Assembly (NCBI GenBank): GCA_002435595.1
Contig: DJBL01000049.1
Span: 1-6,099 of the forward strand
DNA: 6,099 nt
From: Stenotrophomonas maltophilia
Lineage (GTDB): Bacteria; Pseudomonadota; Gammaproteobacteria; Xanthomonadales; Xanthomonadaceae
Direction: 5' to 3'
Within the stretch, counting starts at the first letter, position 1. Each line of letters starts with the position of its first letter. Below the pieces are notes generated by a model. That model had not been told where the DNA came from and searched no databases. It was given only the letters and a program-made list of their open reading frames with translations. Positions 1 through 6,032 of this stretch are shown one piece after another. Position numbers and translations under genes: made by a program.

Positions 1-59
1 CGCGTGGGCAGCGGCGGCGGCGCGGTGGCAGGGGACGGGGTATGGGCAGGATCGGGCAT
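1..59 (-). CDS. Possible start of a divergent gene, cut by the window edge
   Basis: An ATG on the minus strand at 59-57 opens a frame that runs to the window edge without a stop. It would begin MPDPAHTPSPATAPPPLPT, a Pro/Ala/Thr-rich stretch like the disordered N-termini common in high-GC proteobacterial proteins. There is no Shine-Dalgarno upstream. Only about 19 codons are visible, so no family can be assigned. In DNA this GC-rich, an open frame of this length is weak evidence; plus-strand frame 1 is also open here. This is a tentative partial gene. Confidence 0.3.
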   Translation of the reverse strand, partial: MPDPAHTPSPATAPPPLPT

Positions 60-102
60 GTGCGCAGGATGCCACGATCGCCGGTTGGTCGTGGGCCGCC
101 CG

Positions 103-126
103 GCGCCCGCGCCGGCCGGCGGGCGC
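103..126. other. GC-rich inverted repeat upstream of the transporter gene
   Basis: GCGCCCGC at 103-110 and GCGGGCGC at 119-126 are perfect reverse complements, giving an 8-bp stem around an 8-base loop that is itself made of GGCC-type self-complementary sequence. No T-run follows on either strand, so it is not a classical intrinsic terminator. It lies about 30 bp before the putative -10 element of the transporter gene, where a dyad could be an operator, but this base composition produces such repeats by chance. A role is unproven. Confidence 0.3.
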
Positions 127-154
127 GGATATCGCGGTGACCGGCGGCTTCCCG

Positions 155-166
155 CACAATAGCCCG
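155..166 (+). promoter_or_regulatory. Putative -10 element for a leaderless EamA transporter mRNA
   Basis: CACAAT (155-160) resembles the -10 consensus TATAAT at four of six positions. Six bases (AGCCCG) separate it from the ATG at 167, so transcription would begin at or within a base or two of the start codon. No purine-rich ribosome-binding site precedes the ATG, which fits a leaderless transcript, a class reported in xanthomonads. No convincing -35 box is visible 16-18 bp upstream. The same spacing recurs at rluF, which raises confidence. Confidence 0.45.
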
Positions 167-1114
167 ATGCCGATGACCGATACCCGCAGAGCGCTTCTGC
201 AAATCCATTTCTGCGTGCTGCTGTGGGGCGTCACCGCCATCCTCGGCAAGCTCATCACCCTGCCCGCGCTGCCCCTGGTGTGGTGGCGGATGCTGCTGGT
301 GGTGGCCATGCTGGCACTGCTGCCGCGGGTGTGGCGTGGGCTGCGCCAGTTGTCGCCGGCGCTGTTTGCCGGCTACTGCGGCGTGGGTGCGCTGGTGGCG
401 CTGCACTGGCTTACTTTCTATGGCGCGGTGAAGCTGGCCAACGCCTCGGTGGCGGCCACCTGCATCGCGCTGGCGCCCGTGTTCACCGCGGTGATCGAGC
501 CGTGGGTGGCCAAGCGCCCGTTCCAGCTGCGCGAACTGGCCTTCGGCATCGCGGTGCTGCCCGGCGTGGCACTGGTGGTGGGCGGGGTGCCGCACGGCAT
601 GCGCCTGGGTGTATTGATCGGGGCACTGTCGGCGCTGCTGGTGGCCGTGTTCGGTTCACTCAACAAACGCCTGGTCAGCCATGCCGATCCGCTCACGGTG
701 ACCGCGCTGGAGCTCGGTGCCGGCACCGTCACCCTGACCGTGCTCGCACCGCTGCTGCCCTACCTGCTGCCGCCGCTGGCCAGCCCGCTGTGGGTGGTGC
801 CCAGCCTGCACGACGGCATGCTGCTGCTGGCCCTGGCCGGCCTGTGCACGTTGCTTCCCTTCGCCCTGGCCCTGGTCGCGCTGCGCCACATCAGCGCCTA
901 CACCTCCCAGCTGGTCACCAACCTGGAGCCGGTCTACGCGATCCTGCTGGCCATGGTGCTGCTCAGCGAGCAGCGTGAGCTGACCCCGGTGTTCTACATC
1001 GGCGTGGCGATCATCGTCGGTGCGGTGTTCCTGCATCCATTGTTGAACCGCCGCAAGCCGGTGCAGCACCCGGAGATCCTGGGCACGGCCGAGGCGCACA
1101 ACGTCGCCGATTGA
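167..1114 (+). CDS. EamA/DMT-family inner-membrane transporter
   Basis: A 315-residue, very hydrophobic protein of the drug/metabolite transporter superfamily. It has two tandem EamA repeats (about residues 10-140 and 147-291) and is expected to form ten membrane helices. Each repeat ends in the typical Pro-containing segment: IALAPVFTAVIEP (about 100-112) in the first and TNLEPVYAILLAMVLLSEQ (about 251-269) in the second. The N-terminus is short and polar, and the C-terminal tail of about 25 residues is hydrophilic. Length is normal for EamA exporters. The substrate cannot be read from sequence; characterised relatives export amino acids and other small metabolites. The start is placed at ATG 167 (MPMTDTRRALL), directly behind a -10-like hexamer. 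The frame stays open upstream to a GTG at 137, and ATG 173 is an alternative. The gene converges on the ATPase gene with a 25-bp gap. Confidence 0.9.
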   Translation: MPMTDTRRALLQIHFCVLLWGVTAILGKLITLPALPLVWWRMLLVVAMLALLPRVWRGLRQLSPALFAGYCGVGALVALHWLTFYGAVKLANASVAATCIALAPVFTAVIEPWVAKRPFQLRELAFGIAVLPGVALVVGGVPHGMRLGVLIGALSALLVAVFGSLNKRLVSHADPLTVTALELGAGTVTLTVLAPLLPYLLPPLASPLWVVPSLHDGMLLLALAGLCTLLPFALALVALRHISAYTSQLVTNLEPVYAILLAMVLLSEQRELTPVFYIGVAIIVGAVFLHPLLNRRKPVQHPEILGTAEAHNVAD

Positions 1115-1139
1115 GGGCCGCGCCGTACCGCCCCGTTGC

Positions 1140-2300
1140 CTAGCGCGAGGGCCAGTACCAGGCCGGCGCATCCAGCAGGCCCTGGCCGAGCAGGCGGGTC
1201 TGGCTGAGTTCCTTGTGCAGGCCGATGCGATGGCAGGCCGGGGCTTCCTGCAGCGCCGCGATCAAGCGGCTGGCATGCGACACCACCCATAGCTGGCTGC
1301 GCGCACTGGCGGCGATGATCAATCGCGCCAGCGCCGGCAGCAGGTCCGGATGCAGGCTGGTCTCCGGCTCGTTGAGCACCATCAACGGCGGCGGGCGCGG
1401 GGTGTGCAGCGCGGCGATCAGCAGCAGGTAGCGCAGGGTGCCGTCGGACAGTTCCGCCGCTGCCAGCGGGCGCAGCAGGCCCGGTTGCCGGAACTTGAGG
1501 TGCAGCCGCCCTTCATGCGCGTCGATCACCACCTGCGCACCGGGGAATGCATCGTCCACCGCGCGCGCCAGGGCCTGCGGGTCGCCGATCTCCACGATGG
1601 TCTGCCAGGCCGCCGCCAGGTCGCGGCCATCGTGGCTGAGCACGGGGGTGCGCGTGGCCAGCGGCGCCTGCCGTGCCGGCGCGTCCTGGTCGCTGCGGAA
1701 ATGATCGTAGAAGCGCCAGCCCCGGATCGATTCGCGCAGCGCTAGCACCTCGGGCATGCGCTGCGGATCGGCGACCTGGGTGAACATGCTCTCGAACACT
1801 GACAGGTGCTCGTCCACCACCTCCCAGCGCCGGTCGTGGCGGCGCCGCACCAGGGCACCGCGGCGTTCGACCAGCACGCTGGCGCTGCGCAGGAACGGCC
1901 CGGCCCAGATGCTCTCGCATTTGATCTGCGGGTCCAGATCGAACATCGAGCCCTGCCCGACCGGCAGCCCGAGGTCGATCGCATAGCCGACCGTTTCGGC
2001 CGCAAAGCCCAGGCGCAGCGCGACCGGCGGCGCGTGGGCCTGGCCCTGCACCGGAACCTCGCCCCGCAGCATGCGCGTGTCGATCCGGCCGGGCCCGGCC
2101 CAGAGGGCCGAGCCCAGCCCACCTTCGCGTGCCAGCGCGGCGGCAACGCCCCCCTGCGCGGTTTCGGCGAGCAGACGCAGCGCGCGGTACAGGCTGGACT
2201 TGCCGCTGCCGTTGTCGCCGGTGACCAGGTTCAGCGGCCCCATCGGCACGACCAGGTCGTACAGCGAGCGGTAGTGGGCGATGGCCAGGGTCTGCAGCAT
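1140..2300 (-). CDS. Stand-alone AAA/ABC-type ATPase (AAA_21-like, predicted ATPase)
   Basis: A 386-residue SMC/ABC-like ATPase with its motifs in order: Walker A GDNGSGKS at 28-35, ABC-signature-like ELSDGT at 283-288, Walker B LMVLNEPE at 305-312, D-loop-like SLHPD at 315-319, and an H-switch VVSH at 339-342. The N-terminus (MLQTLAIAHYRSL) has the 'I..YRSL' opening typical of OLD/RecF-like ATPases. About 250 residues separate Walker A from the signature. No TOPRIM or nuclease domain is attached, so this is the short ATPase-only type often annotated just as 'AAA family ATPase'. Its client is unknown. The start at 2300 is the only in-frame ATG/GTG/TTG after the upstream cyclase stop codon; the frame stays open further upstream into that gene, which is a shadow. 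No Shine-Dalgarno is obvious. Walker B has Asn where many ABC enzymes have Asp, before the catalytic Glu; I believe this is common in the subfamily. No partner nuclease is adjacent. Confidence 0.85.
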   Translation of the reverse strand: MLQTLAIAHYRSLYDLVVPMGPLNLVTGDNGSGKSSLYRALRLLAETAQGGVAAALAREGGLGSALWAGPGRIDTRMLRGEVPVQGQAHAPPVALRLGFAAETVGYAIDLGLPVGQGSMFDLDPQIKCESIWAGPFLRSASVLVERRGALVRRRHDRRWEVVDEHLSVFESMFTQVADPQRMPEVLALRESIRGWRFYDHFRSDQDAPARQAPLATRTPVLSHDGRDLAAAWQTIVEIGDPQALARAVDDAFPGAQVVIDAHEGRLHLKFRQPGLLRPLAAAELSDGTLRYLLLIAALHTPRPPPLMVLNEPETSLHPDLLPALARLIIAASARSQLWVVSHASRLIAALQEAPACHRIGLHKELSQTRLLGQGLLDAPAWYWPSR

Positions 2301-2364
2301 GGCAGGCGAGCCGGTGGCAGGCGGGGGACCAGCATGCCGCCGCGGTGTCGCACAGGCTGCGAAC

Positions 2365-2383
2365 GCGCGCTCAGTCGGCGCGC
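2365..2383 (-). other. Hairpin around the stop codon of the GAF-GGDEF gene
   Basis: GCGCGC at 2365-2370 pairs with GCGCGC at 2378-2383, giving a 6-bp stem with a 7-base loop that holds the TGA stop codon of the cyclase gene (2373-2371). No U-tract follows in the minus-strand transcript, so it is at best a weak or Rho-assisted terminator or an mRNA-end structure. GCGCGC is self-complementary and frequent in this DNA, so chance is likely. Confidence 0.2.
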
Positions 2384-3441
2384 ACCACCCGGTTGCGGCC
2401 CTGGTGCTTGGCCTGGTAGAGCGCGGCGTCGGCGCGCGCCAGGGTCTGCTCGGCGCTGTCGCCATGACGGTGCGCGGCCACCCCGATGCTGATCGTCAAC
2501 GGGATGCCCAGCGGCAGGTCGGCCACCGCCATGCGCAGGAAATCGCACTGCAGCTCGGCCGTGGCCAGCGCGGTGTCGGGCATCAGCACCACGAACTCCT
2601 CGCCACCAAAGCGCGCCGCCAGGCCCTGGCCGGCAAAATGCGCGCGCAGCAGGCGCGCCAGCTCGGCCAGCACGTGGTCGCCGGTGGCATGCCCGTAGAG
2701 GTCGTTGACGCTCTTGAAGTGGTCGATGTCCAGCAACGCCACCGCGGTCTGCCGTGGCTGGCCGTCCACGTCGCGCACGGCCGTGTCCAGCGCGGCGCTC
2801 ATCGCGCGGCGGTTGGGCAGCCCGGTCAGCGGGTCGGTGCGGCTCTGCTCGGTCAGGTCGGCGTTCTGCTGCTCCAGCAGGCTGTTGTACTCGGCCAGGC
2901 GCTGTTCGTACCAGGCCCGGTCGCTCATGTGCTGCTGGATTTCATGCGCATAGCGGCGCAGTTCCATCACCAGCGAAACCTGCCGCGACAGCGCCGCCAG
3001 CGCCTTGGCCTGGTCCGGGCGCAGCTGCCCCGGGTTGGCGTCGAACACGCACAGCGTGCCCAGCGGCAGGCCCTCCAGGCTCAGCAAGGGCGCACCGGCA
3101 TAGAAGCGCACGTGCGGGTCGTCCACCACCACCGGGTTGTCGGAGAAACGCGGGTCCTGCAGCGCATCCTCCACCACCATGATCTGGTCCGGCTGCAGGA
3201 TCGCGTGGCCGCAGAAGGAGATGTCGCGGGTGGTCTCGGTCGGCTCCAGCGCCTGGCGCGCCTTGAACCACTGGCGGTCGCGGTCGATCAGGGTTACCGC
3301 GCCCATGCGGGTGCCGCACAGGGCAGTGGCAATGGTGACCAGATCCTCGAACGACCGCTCCTTGGGCGTGTCCAGGATCTGGTAACGCTGCAGCGCCAGC
3401 AGGCGCTGTTCTTCGTTGTCCGGCTTGGACGGCTTGATCAT
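2371..3441 (-). CDS. Soluble GAF-GGDEF diguanylate cyclase
   Basis: A 356-residue cytoplasmic enzyme predicted to make c-di-GMP from two GTP. An N-terminal GAF domain spans about residues 20-160, with the hallmarks RYQILDTP (19-26), DRQWFKA (55-61), SFCGHAI (75-81), RFYAGAPL (112-119) and LGTLCVFD (127-134). A charged, probably coiled-coil linker (about 163-200) leads into a GGDEF domain (about 200-354). There DPLTGLPNRR (203-212), LLDIDHFKSVND (236-247) and GGEEF (279-283) are intact, as is the late SIGVA strand (318-322), so it should be active. The four residues at the I-site position, five residues before GGEEF, are AGQG (270-273) instead of RxxD, so product inhibition through this site is not expected. 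There is no signal peptide or membrane segment. The GAF ligand cannot be predicted. ATG 3441 gives a full GAF N-terminus, but no Shine-Dalgarno is seen. The ATPase gene lies 70 bp downstream and rluF 68 bp upstream, all on the same strand. Confidence 0.92.
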   Translation of the reverse strand: MIKPSKPDNEEQRLLALQRYQILDTPKERSFEDLVTIATALCGTRMGAVTLIDRDRQWFKARQALEPTETTRDISFCGHAILQPDQIMVVEDALQDPRFSDNPVVVDDPHVRFYAGAPLLSLEGLPLGTLCVFDANPGQLRPDQAKALAALSRQVSLVMELRRYAHEIQQHMSDRAWYEQRLAEYNSLLEQQNADLTEQSRTDPLTGLPNRRAMSAALDTAVRDVDGQPRQTAVALLDIDHFKSVNDLYGHATGDHVLAELARLLRAHFAGQGLAARFGGEEFVVLMPDTALATAELQCDFLRMAVADLPLGIPLTISIGVAAHRHGDSAEQTLARADAALYQAKHQGRNRVVRAD

Positions 3442-3445
3442 CGGT

Positions 3446-3467
3446 GCAGGCGTCGTCGTGTGCCTGC
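3446..3467 (-). other. Possible hairpin just upstream of the GAF-GGDEF start codon
   Basis: GCAGGC at 3446-3451 and GCCTGC at 3462-3467 are reverse complements. In the minus-strand mRNA they form a 6-bp stem with a 10-base loop ending four bases before the ATG at 3441, where a ribosome-binding site would lie. No Shine-Dalgarno is visible there. The structure could limit translation initiation, but the stem is short and no conservation data are available. Confidence 0.25.
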
Positions 3468-3482
3468 GCAGTCTAGCCCGGG

Positions 3483-3509
3483 TGCCGGGTCAACGCGTGA
3501 CGCACGGCA
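3483..3509 (-). terminator. Imperfect hairpin immediately after the rluF stop codon
   Basis: In the minus-strand transcript the bases right after the rluF TGA can fold. TGCCG (3509-3505) pairs with CGGCA (3487-3483), and GTCA (3501-3498) with TGAC (3492-3489), separated by a small asymmetric internal loop. The position fits transcript termination or 3'-end protection between rluF and the downstream cyclase gene. No U-run follows, so it is not a canonical intrinsic terminator, and read-through into the next gene remains possible. Confidence 0.3.
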
Positions 3510-4232
3510 TCACCATTCCAGCTGCTTGGGCAGCAGGGCCTTGAGTTCGGCATCGGTGAGGTTGCGCCACTGGCCCGGCTTGAGCGCGCCGAGCTTGATG
3601 TTGTCGATGCGCACGCGACGCAGCTGGGTGACCCGGAAGCCGAAGGCGGCCGCCATCAGCCGGATCTGCCGGTTCAGGCCCTGCTGCAGGGTGATCCGGA
3701 AACCGAACTTGGCCAGCTTGCTGGTCCGGCATGGCAGCGTGGTCTCGTCGTGGATGCGCACCCCGCGGGCCATGCCGCGCAGGAACTCGTCGGTGACCGG
3801 CTTGTTGACCGCCACCATGTACTCCTTCTGGTGCCCGTTTTCGGCGCGCAGGATCTGGTTGACGATGTTGCCGTTGCTGGTCAGCAGGATCAGGCCTTCG
3901 GAATCCTTGTCCAGCCGACCGATCGGGAAGATGCGCTGCTCGTGGCCGACGAAGTCGACGATGTTGCCCTTGACCGAGCTTTCGGTGGTGCAGGTGATGC
4001 CCACCGGCTTGTTCAGGGCGATGTACACGTGCTTGCGGCCGCCGGCCTTCTTCGCCTCGCGGGCGCGCAGCGGCTGGCCATCGACCAGGACCACGTCGCC
4101 CTCGCCCACCACCGCACCGGTGCCGGCCGGCTGGCCATTGACGGTGACGCGGCGCTCGCCGATCAGGCGGTCGGCTTCGCGGCGGGAACAGAAGCCGGTA
4201 TCGGCAATGTGCTTGTTGAGTCGGATTGTCAT
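3510..4232 (-). CDS. rluF: 23S rRNA pseudouridine(2604) synthase RluF
   Basis: A 240-residue RsuA/RluB/E/F-family pseudouridine synthase, which converts a specific uridine of 23S rRNA to pseudouridine; E. coli RluF acts on U2604, near the peptidyl-transferase centre. An N-terminal S4 RNA-binding domain (about 2-50, with LNKHIADTGFCSRREAD) is followed by the catalytic fold. Motif I is ALNKPVGI (72-79), motif II is GRLDKDSEGL (105-114) with the catalytic Asp at 108, and the C-terminal motif is QGLNRQIRLM (184-193). The run NIVNQILRAENGHQKEY (122-138) and the ending LGALKPGQWRNLTDAEL match RluF better than RluB, RluE or RsuA. It lacks the C-terminal extension of the roughly 290-residue E. coli protein. 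The start is ATG 4232, which opens the S4 domain directly; the frame extends six codons to a TTG at 4250 that overlaps the promoter-like element. It lies between two diguanylate cyclase genes on the same strand, with no known mechanistic link. Confidence 0.92.
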   Translation of the reverse strand: MTIRLNKHIADTGFCSRREADRLIGERRVTVNGQPAGTGAVVGEGDVVLVDGQPLRAREAKKAGGRKHVYIALNKPVGITCTTESSVKGNIVDFVGHEQRIFPIGRLDKDSEGLILLTSNGNIVNQILRAENGHQKEYMVAVNKPVTDEFLRGMARGVRIHDETTLPCRTSKLAKFGFRITLQQGLNRQIRLMAAAFGFRVTQLRRVRIDNIKLGALKPGQWRNLTDAELKALLPKQLEW

Positions 4233-4244
4233 CGGCCCATTATC
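4233..4244 (-). promoter_or_regulatory. Putative -10 element for a leaderless rluF mRNA
   Basis: On the minus strand GATAAT (4244-4239) matches five of six positions of the -10 consensus. Six bases (GGGCCG) separate it from the rluF ATG at 4232. This places the expected transcription start on or next to the ATG, and no Shine-Dalgarno is present, so rluF probably has its own leaderless transcript inside the 45-bp gap after the membrane cyclase gene. No clear -35 box is seen. Confidence 0.55.
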
Positions 4245-4277
4245 CGGCAAACGCGGGCCGCGCAGGGCGCCGGCGGT

Positions 4278-5972
4278 TCACACACGCAGCGGCGCGTCGG
4301 CCGGGGCAGCCTGGTCGGCGTCGAACACCTGGTTGCGGCCGGCCCGCTTGGCACAGTACATGGCGTGGTCGGCGCGGCGCAGCAGCGAGGCCAGGTCGTC
4401 GCCATCCCCGCGCAGCACGGCCAGGCCGATGCTGCCCGACACCTCCAGCCCCGGCACGGCCAGCACCCGGGTCACCGTCTGCACCTGCTGGCGCAAGGTT
4501 TCCAGGCGGGCGAAGGCGCTGGCACGGGTGGCGCCCGGCAGCAGCACCAGGAACTCCTCACCGCCCATGCGGATCACATCGTCGTGGTTGCGCACCGAAT
4601 CGCGCAGCTGGCGCGCCACCGCCACCAGCACCTGGTCGCCCACGGCATGACCGAACTGGTCGTTGATGTCCTTGAACAGGTCGATGTCCAGGAACCCGAT
4701 CGCCAGCGGCTGTTCGTCCTGGACGGCCCGTTCCAGGTACTCGGCCAGCTTGCGCAGCCCCGCGCGCCGGTTCGGCAGCCCGGTCAGGGCATCGGTGTCG
4801 GCCAGCTGGCGCAGTTCGTCGCGCTGCTGGCGCAGCCGGCCCAGGCGCAGGTTGAGCGCGTAGGCGGCCATCATCAGCAACCAGGTGACGGCCAACTGCA
4901 GCGACTCGATCCGGTAGGCCACCAGCCACTGCGCGCGCAGTGCGTCGGCGATGATCATGATCCACCACGGTGCCAGCGCGCTCAGCCCGGCCAAGGCGTA
5001 GCGGTCGCGTTGCAGCACGCCCCAGCTGCCGGCGGCCAGGCAGGCCACGCAGCCCAGCACGAACACCGCTTCAAGCCCGGCGGCCAGACCCGGCAACACC
5101 GCAAAGTGCATCCAGGGCACCCCCAGGCCCAGCGCGAACAAGCCCCACAGCAGCACATGCTGGGCCGGCCGCGAACGGGGCCAGCGACGGTCGCCGCCAC
5201 ACAGGCGCCACAGCACCGGCAGCAGCACCGCCTCGGTGAACGCACTCAAGGAAACCAGCCACCACGAGGCCCGGTTTTCGACGGGCAACCAGGGTTCGGG
5301 ATAGCCGCTCAACCCACCCAGCACGGCCTGCCACAGCACCAGCAGCAGGCAGATCGCCACGTAGATCAGGAACGAGCGGTCCTTGGCGGTCACATAGCCC
5401 ATCAGCGCCGACAGCGCCAAGGCAATGGCCACCGCCACACAGGCCGCACGTACCAGCAGCCGGGCAGTGTCGTCCTGCTGTACCGGGCTGGGCGCGCCCA
5501 GCTGCACGGTGGGAATCCAGCGCGGCTTGATCGGTGCGGCCCAGGACACCACGATCGGCTCGTGGTCGCCGGCCTTGGGCACCACGACCATGCCCACCCC
5601 GGCGCGGAAGCGGGAATCGCGGGTGCGCGCGTCGTGCATGCTGCCGCAGATCTGGCGATCGCCATGGCTGATCCGCACTTCGCCGGCCAGCACGCCGAAC
5701 ACATCCACCGCCTGCGGTTCGCCGGACCAGCCCTCGGCCGGCGCCGGCACGTGCAGGATCTGCTGGTGCCGGGCCAGGACGTCAGCGCTGCAGGCGCGCT
5801 GGGGCGTGCGCTCGGCAGTGGCCGCCCCGAGCAGCAGCGCATCCGCGCCGGCGCGCGCCGTGGCCGCCTCGACCGTGGCCGCCATCGTCGCCCCGGGCAG
5901 CAACAGCAACAGCAGGGCCAGCAGCCCATACGCCGCGCCCTTCCCGCCCCATCTGCCGTGCCATCCCCTCAC
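4278..5972 (-). CDS. Membrane diguanylate cyclase with periplasmic domain and 7TM sensor
   Basis: A 564-residue inner-membrane enzyme predicted to make c-di-GMP in response to an envelope signal. It opens with a signal-peptide-like segment (Arg/Lys-rich, then Leu-rich, with GATMAA near 27-32) and a periplasmic region (about 33-171) holding just two cysteines, at 61 and 109. Seven hydrophobic helices follow, at about 172-195, 199-221, 236-257, 271-293, 296-318, 325-344 and 355-375. The layout is that of 7TMR-DISM receptors. A short charged linker (376-391) joins a C-terminal GGDEF domain with DALTGLPNRR (394-403), LDIDLFKDIND (428-438) and GGEEF (470-474). The inhibitory I-site RxxD is present as RNHD (461-464), so product feedback is expected. 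GTG 5972 is preferred because it gives a normal signal-peptide length and has GAGGG 11 bases upstream. GTG 5999 and GTG 6053 are in-frame alternatives, the latter giving 591 residues, but 6053 lies upstream of a GATAAT -10-like box. Confidence 0.88.
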   Translation of the reverse strand: MRGWHGRWGGKGAAYGLLALLLLLLPGATMAATVEAATARAGADALLLGAATAERTPQRACSADVLARHQQILHVPAPAEGWSGEPQAVDVFGVLAGEVRISHGDRQICGSMHDARTRDSRFRAGVGMVVVPKAGDHEPIVVSWAAPIKPRWIPTVQLGAPSPVQQDDTARLLVRAACVAVAIALALSALMGYVTAKDRSFLIYVAICLLLVLWQAVLGGLSGYPEPWLPVENRASWWLVSLSAFTEAVLLPVLWRLCGGDRRWPRSRPAQHVLLWGLFALGLGVPWMHFAVLPGLAAGLEAVFVLGCVACLAAGSWGVLQRDRYALAGLSALAPWWIMIIADALRAQWLVAYRIESLQLAVTWLLMMAAYALNLRLGRLRQQRDELRQLADTDALTGLPNRRAGLRKLAEYLERAVQDEQPLAIGFLDIDLFKDINDQFGHAVGDQVLVAVARQLRDSVRNHDDVIRMGGEEFLVLLPGATRASAFARLETLRQQVQTVTRVLAVPGLEVSGSIGLAVLRGDGDDLASLLRRADHAMYCAKRAGRNQVFDADQAAPADAPLRV

Positions 5973-5983
5973 ACGCTGCCCCG

Positions 5984-5988
5984 CCCTC
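5984..5988 (-). promoter_or_regulatory. Ribosome-binding site supporting the GTG start at 5972
   Basis: The minus strand reads GAGGG at 5988-5984, followed after 11 bases by GTG at 5972. Spacing is slightly long but usable. It is the best Shine-Dalgarno-like sequence near the three in-frame GTG candidates, and it decides the start chosen for the membrane cyclase. GC-rich purine runs are common here, so support is moderate. Confidence 0.4.
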
Positions 5989-6026
5989 GATGCCGCCACG
6001 CAGGTTGCGCGCCGCCCCTGGCCGCG

Positions 6027-6032
6027 ATTATC
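6027..6032 (-). promoter_or_regulatory. Putative -10 box for the membrane cyclase gene
   Basis: GATAAT on the minus strand (6032-6027) is the same hexamer seen before rluF. Transcription would start near 6020-6021, giving an untranslated leader of roughly 48 bases before GTG 5972. No -35 box resembling TTGACA lies 16-18 bp upstream. If this promoter is real, the longer GTG 6053 start cannot be the main one, because it would lie upstream of the transcript. Confidence 0.4.

Noticed and set aside
1115..1139. A shared bidirectional terminator between the convergent transporter and ATPase genes
   Set aside because: The 25-bp gap has no inverted repeat with a T-run on either strand, so nothing supports an intrinsic terminator here.
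2301..2465. An N-terminal extension of the ATPase frame by 55 codons
   Set aside because: It overlaps the 3' end of the GAF-GGDEF gene, is Arg/Ala/Thr/Pro-rich without homology-like features, and the AAA domain begins naturally at ATG 2300.
3470..3493. TTGACC (3493-3488) and TAGACT (3475-3470) on the minus strand as a promoter for the GAF cyclase gene
   Set aside because: Both hexamers resemble consensus boxes, but the spacer is only 12 bp, too short for a sigma-70 promoter. TAGACT alone remains possible but unsupported.
2281..4650. A 789-codon plus-strand open frame running antisense through parts of three minus-strand genes
   Set aside because: It lies opposite genes with clear domain motifs, its translation is Arg/Ser/Ala/Gln-rich with no recognisable fold, and long antisense frames are expected in GC-rich coding DNA. 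It is a shadow.
2790..4810. A DNA repeat between the two GGDEF-coding segments (around 2802 and 4762)
   Set aside because: The similarity is limited to codons for the conserved LTGLPNRR and GGEEF motifs, which protein conservation explains. It is not a recent duplication.
1140..5972. A defence island or a single new signalling operon made of the ATPase, the two cyclases and rluF
   Set aside because: No CD-NTase, effector, nuclease or toxin gene is present. The GGDEF proteins are ordinary diguanylate cyclases, rluF is a housekeeping rRNA-modification gene with its own promoter-like element, and the gaps are 45-70 bp rather than overlapping.
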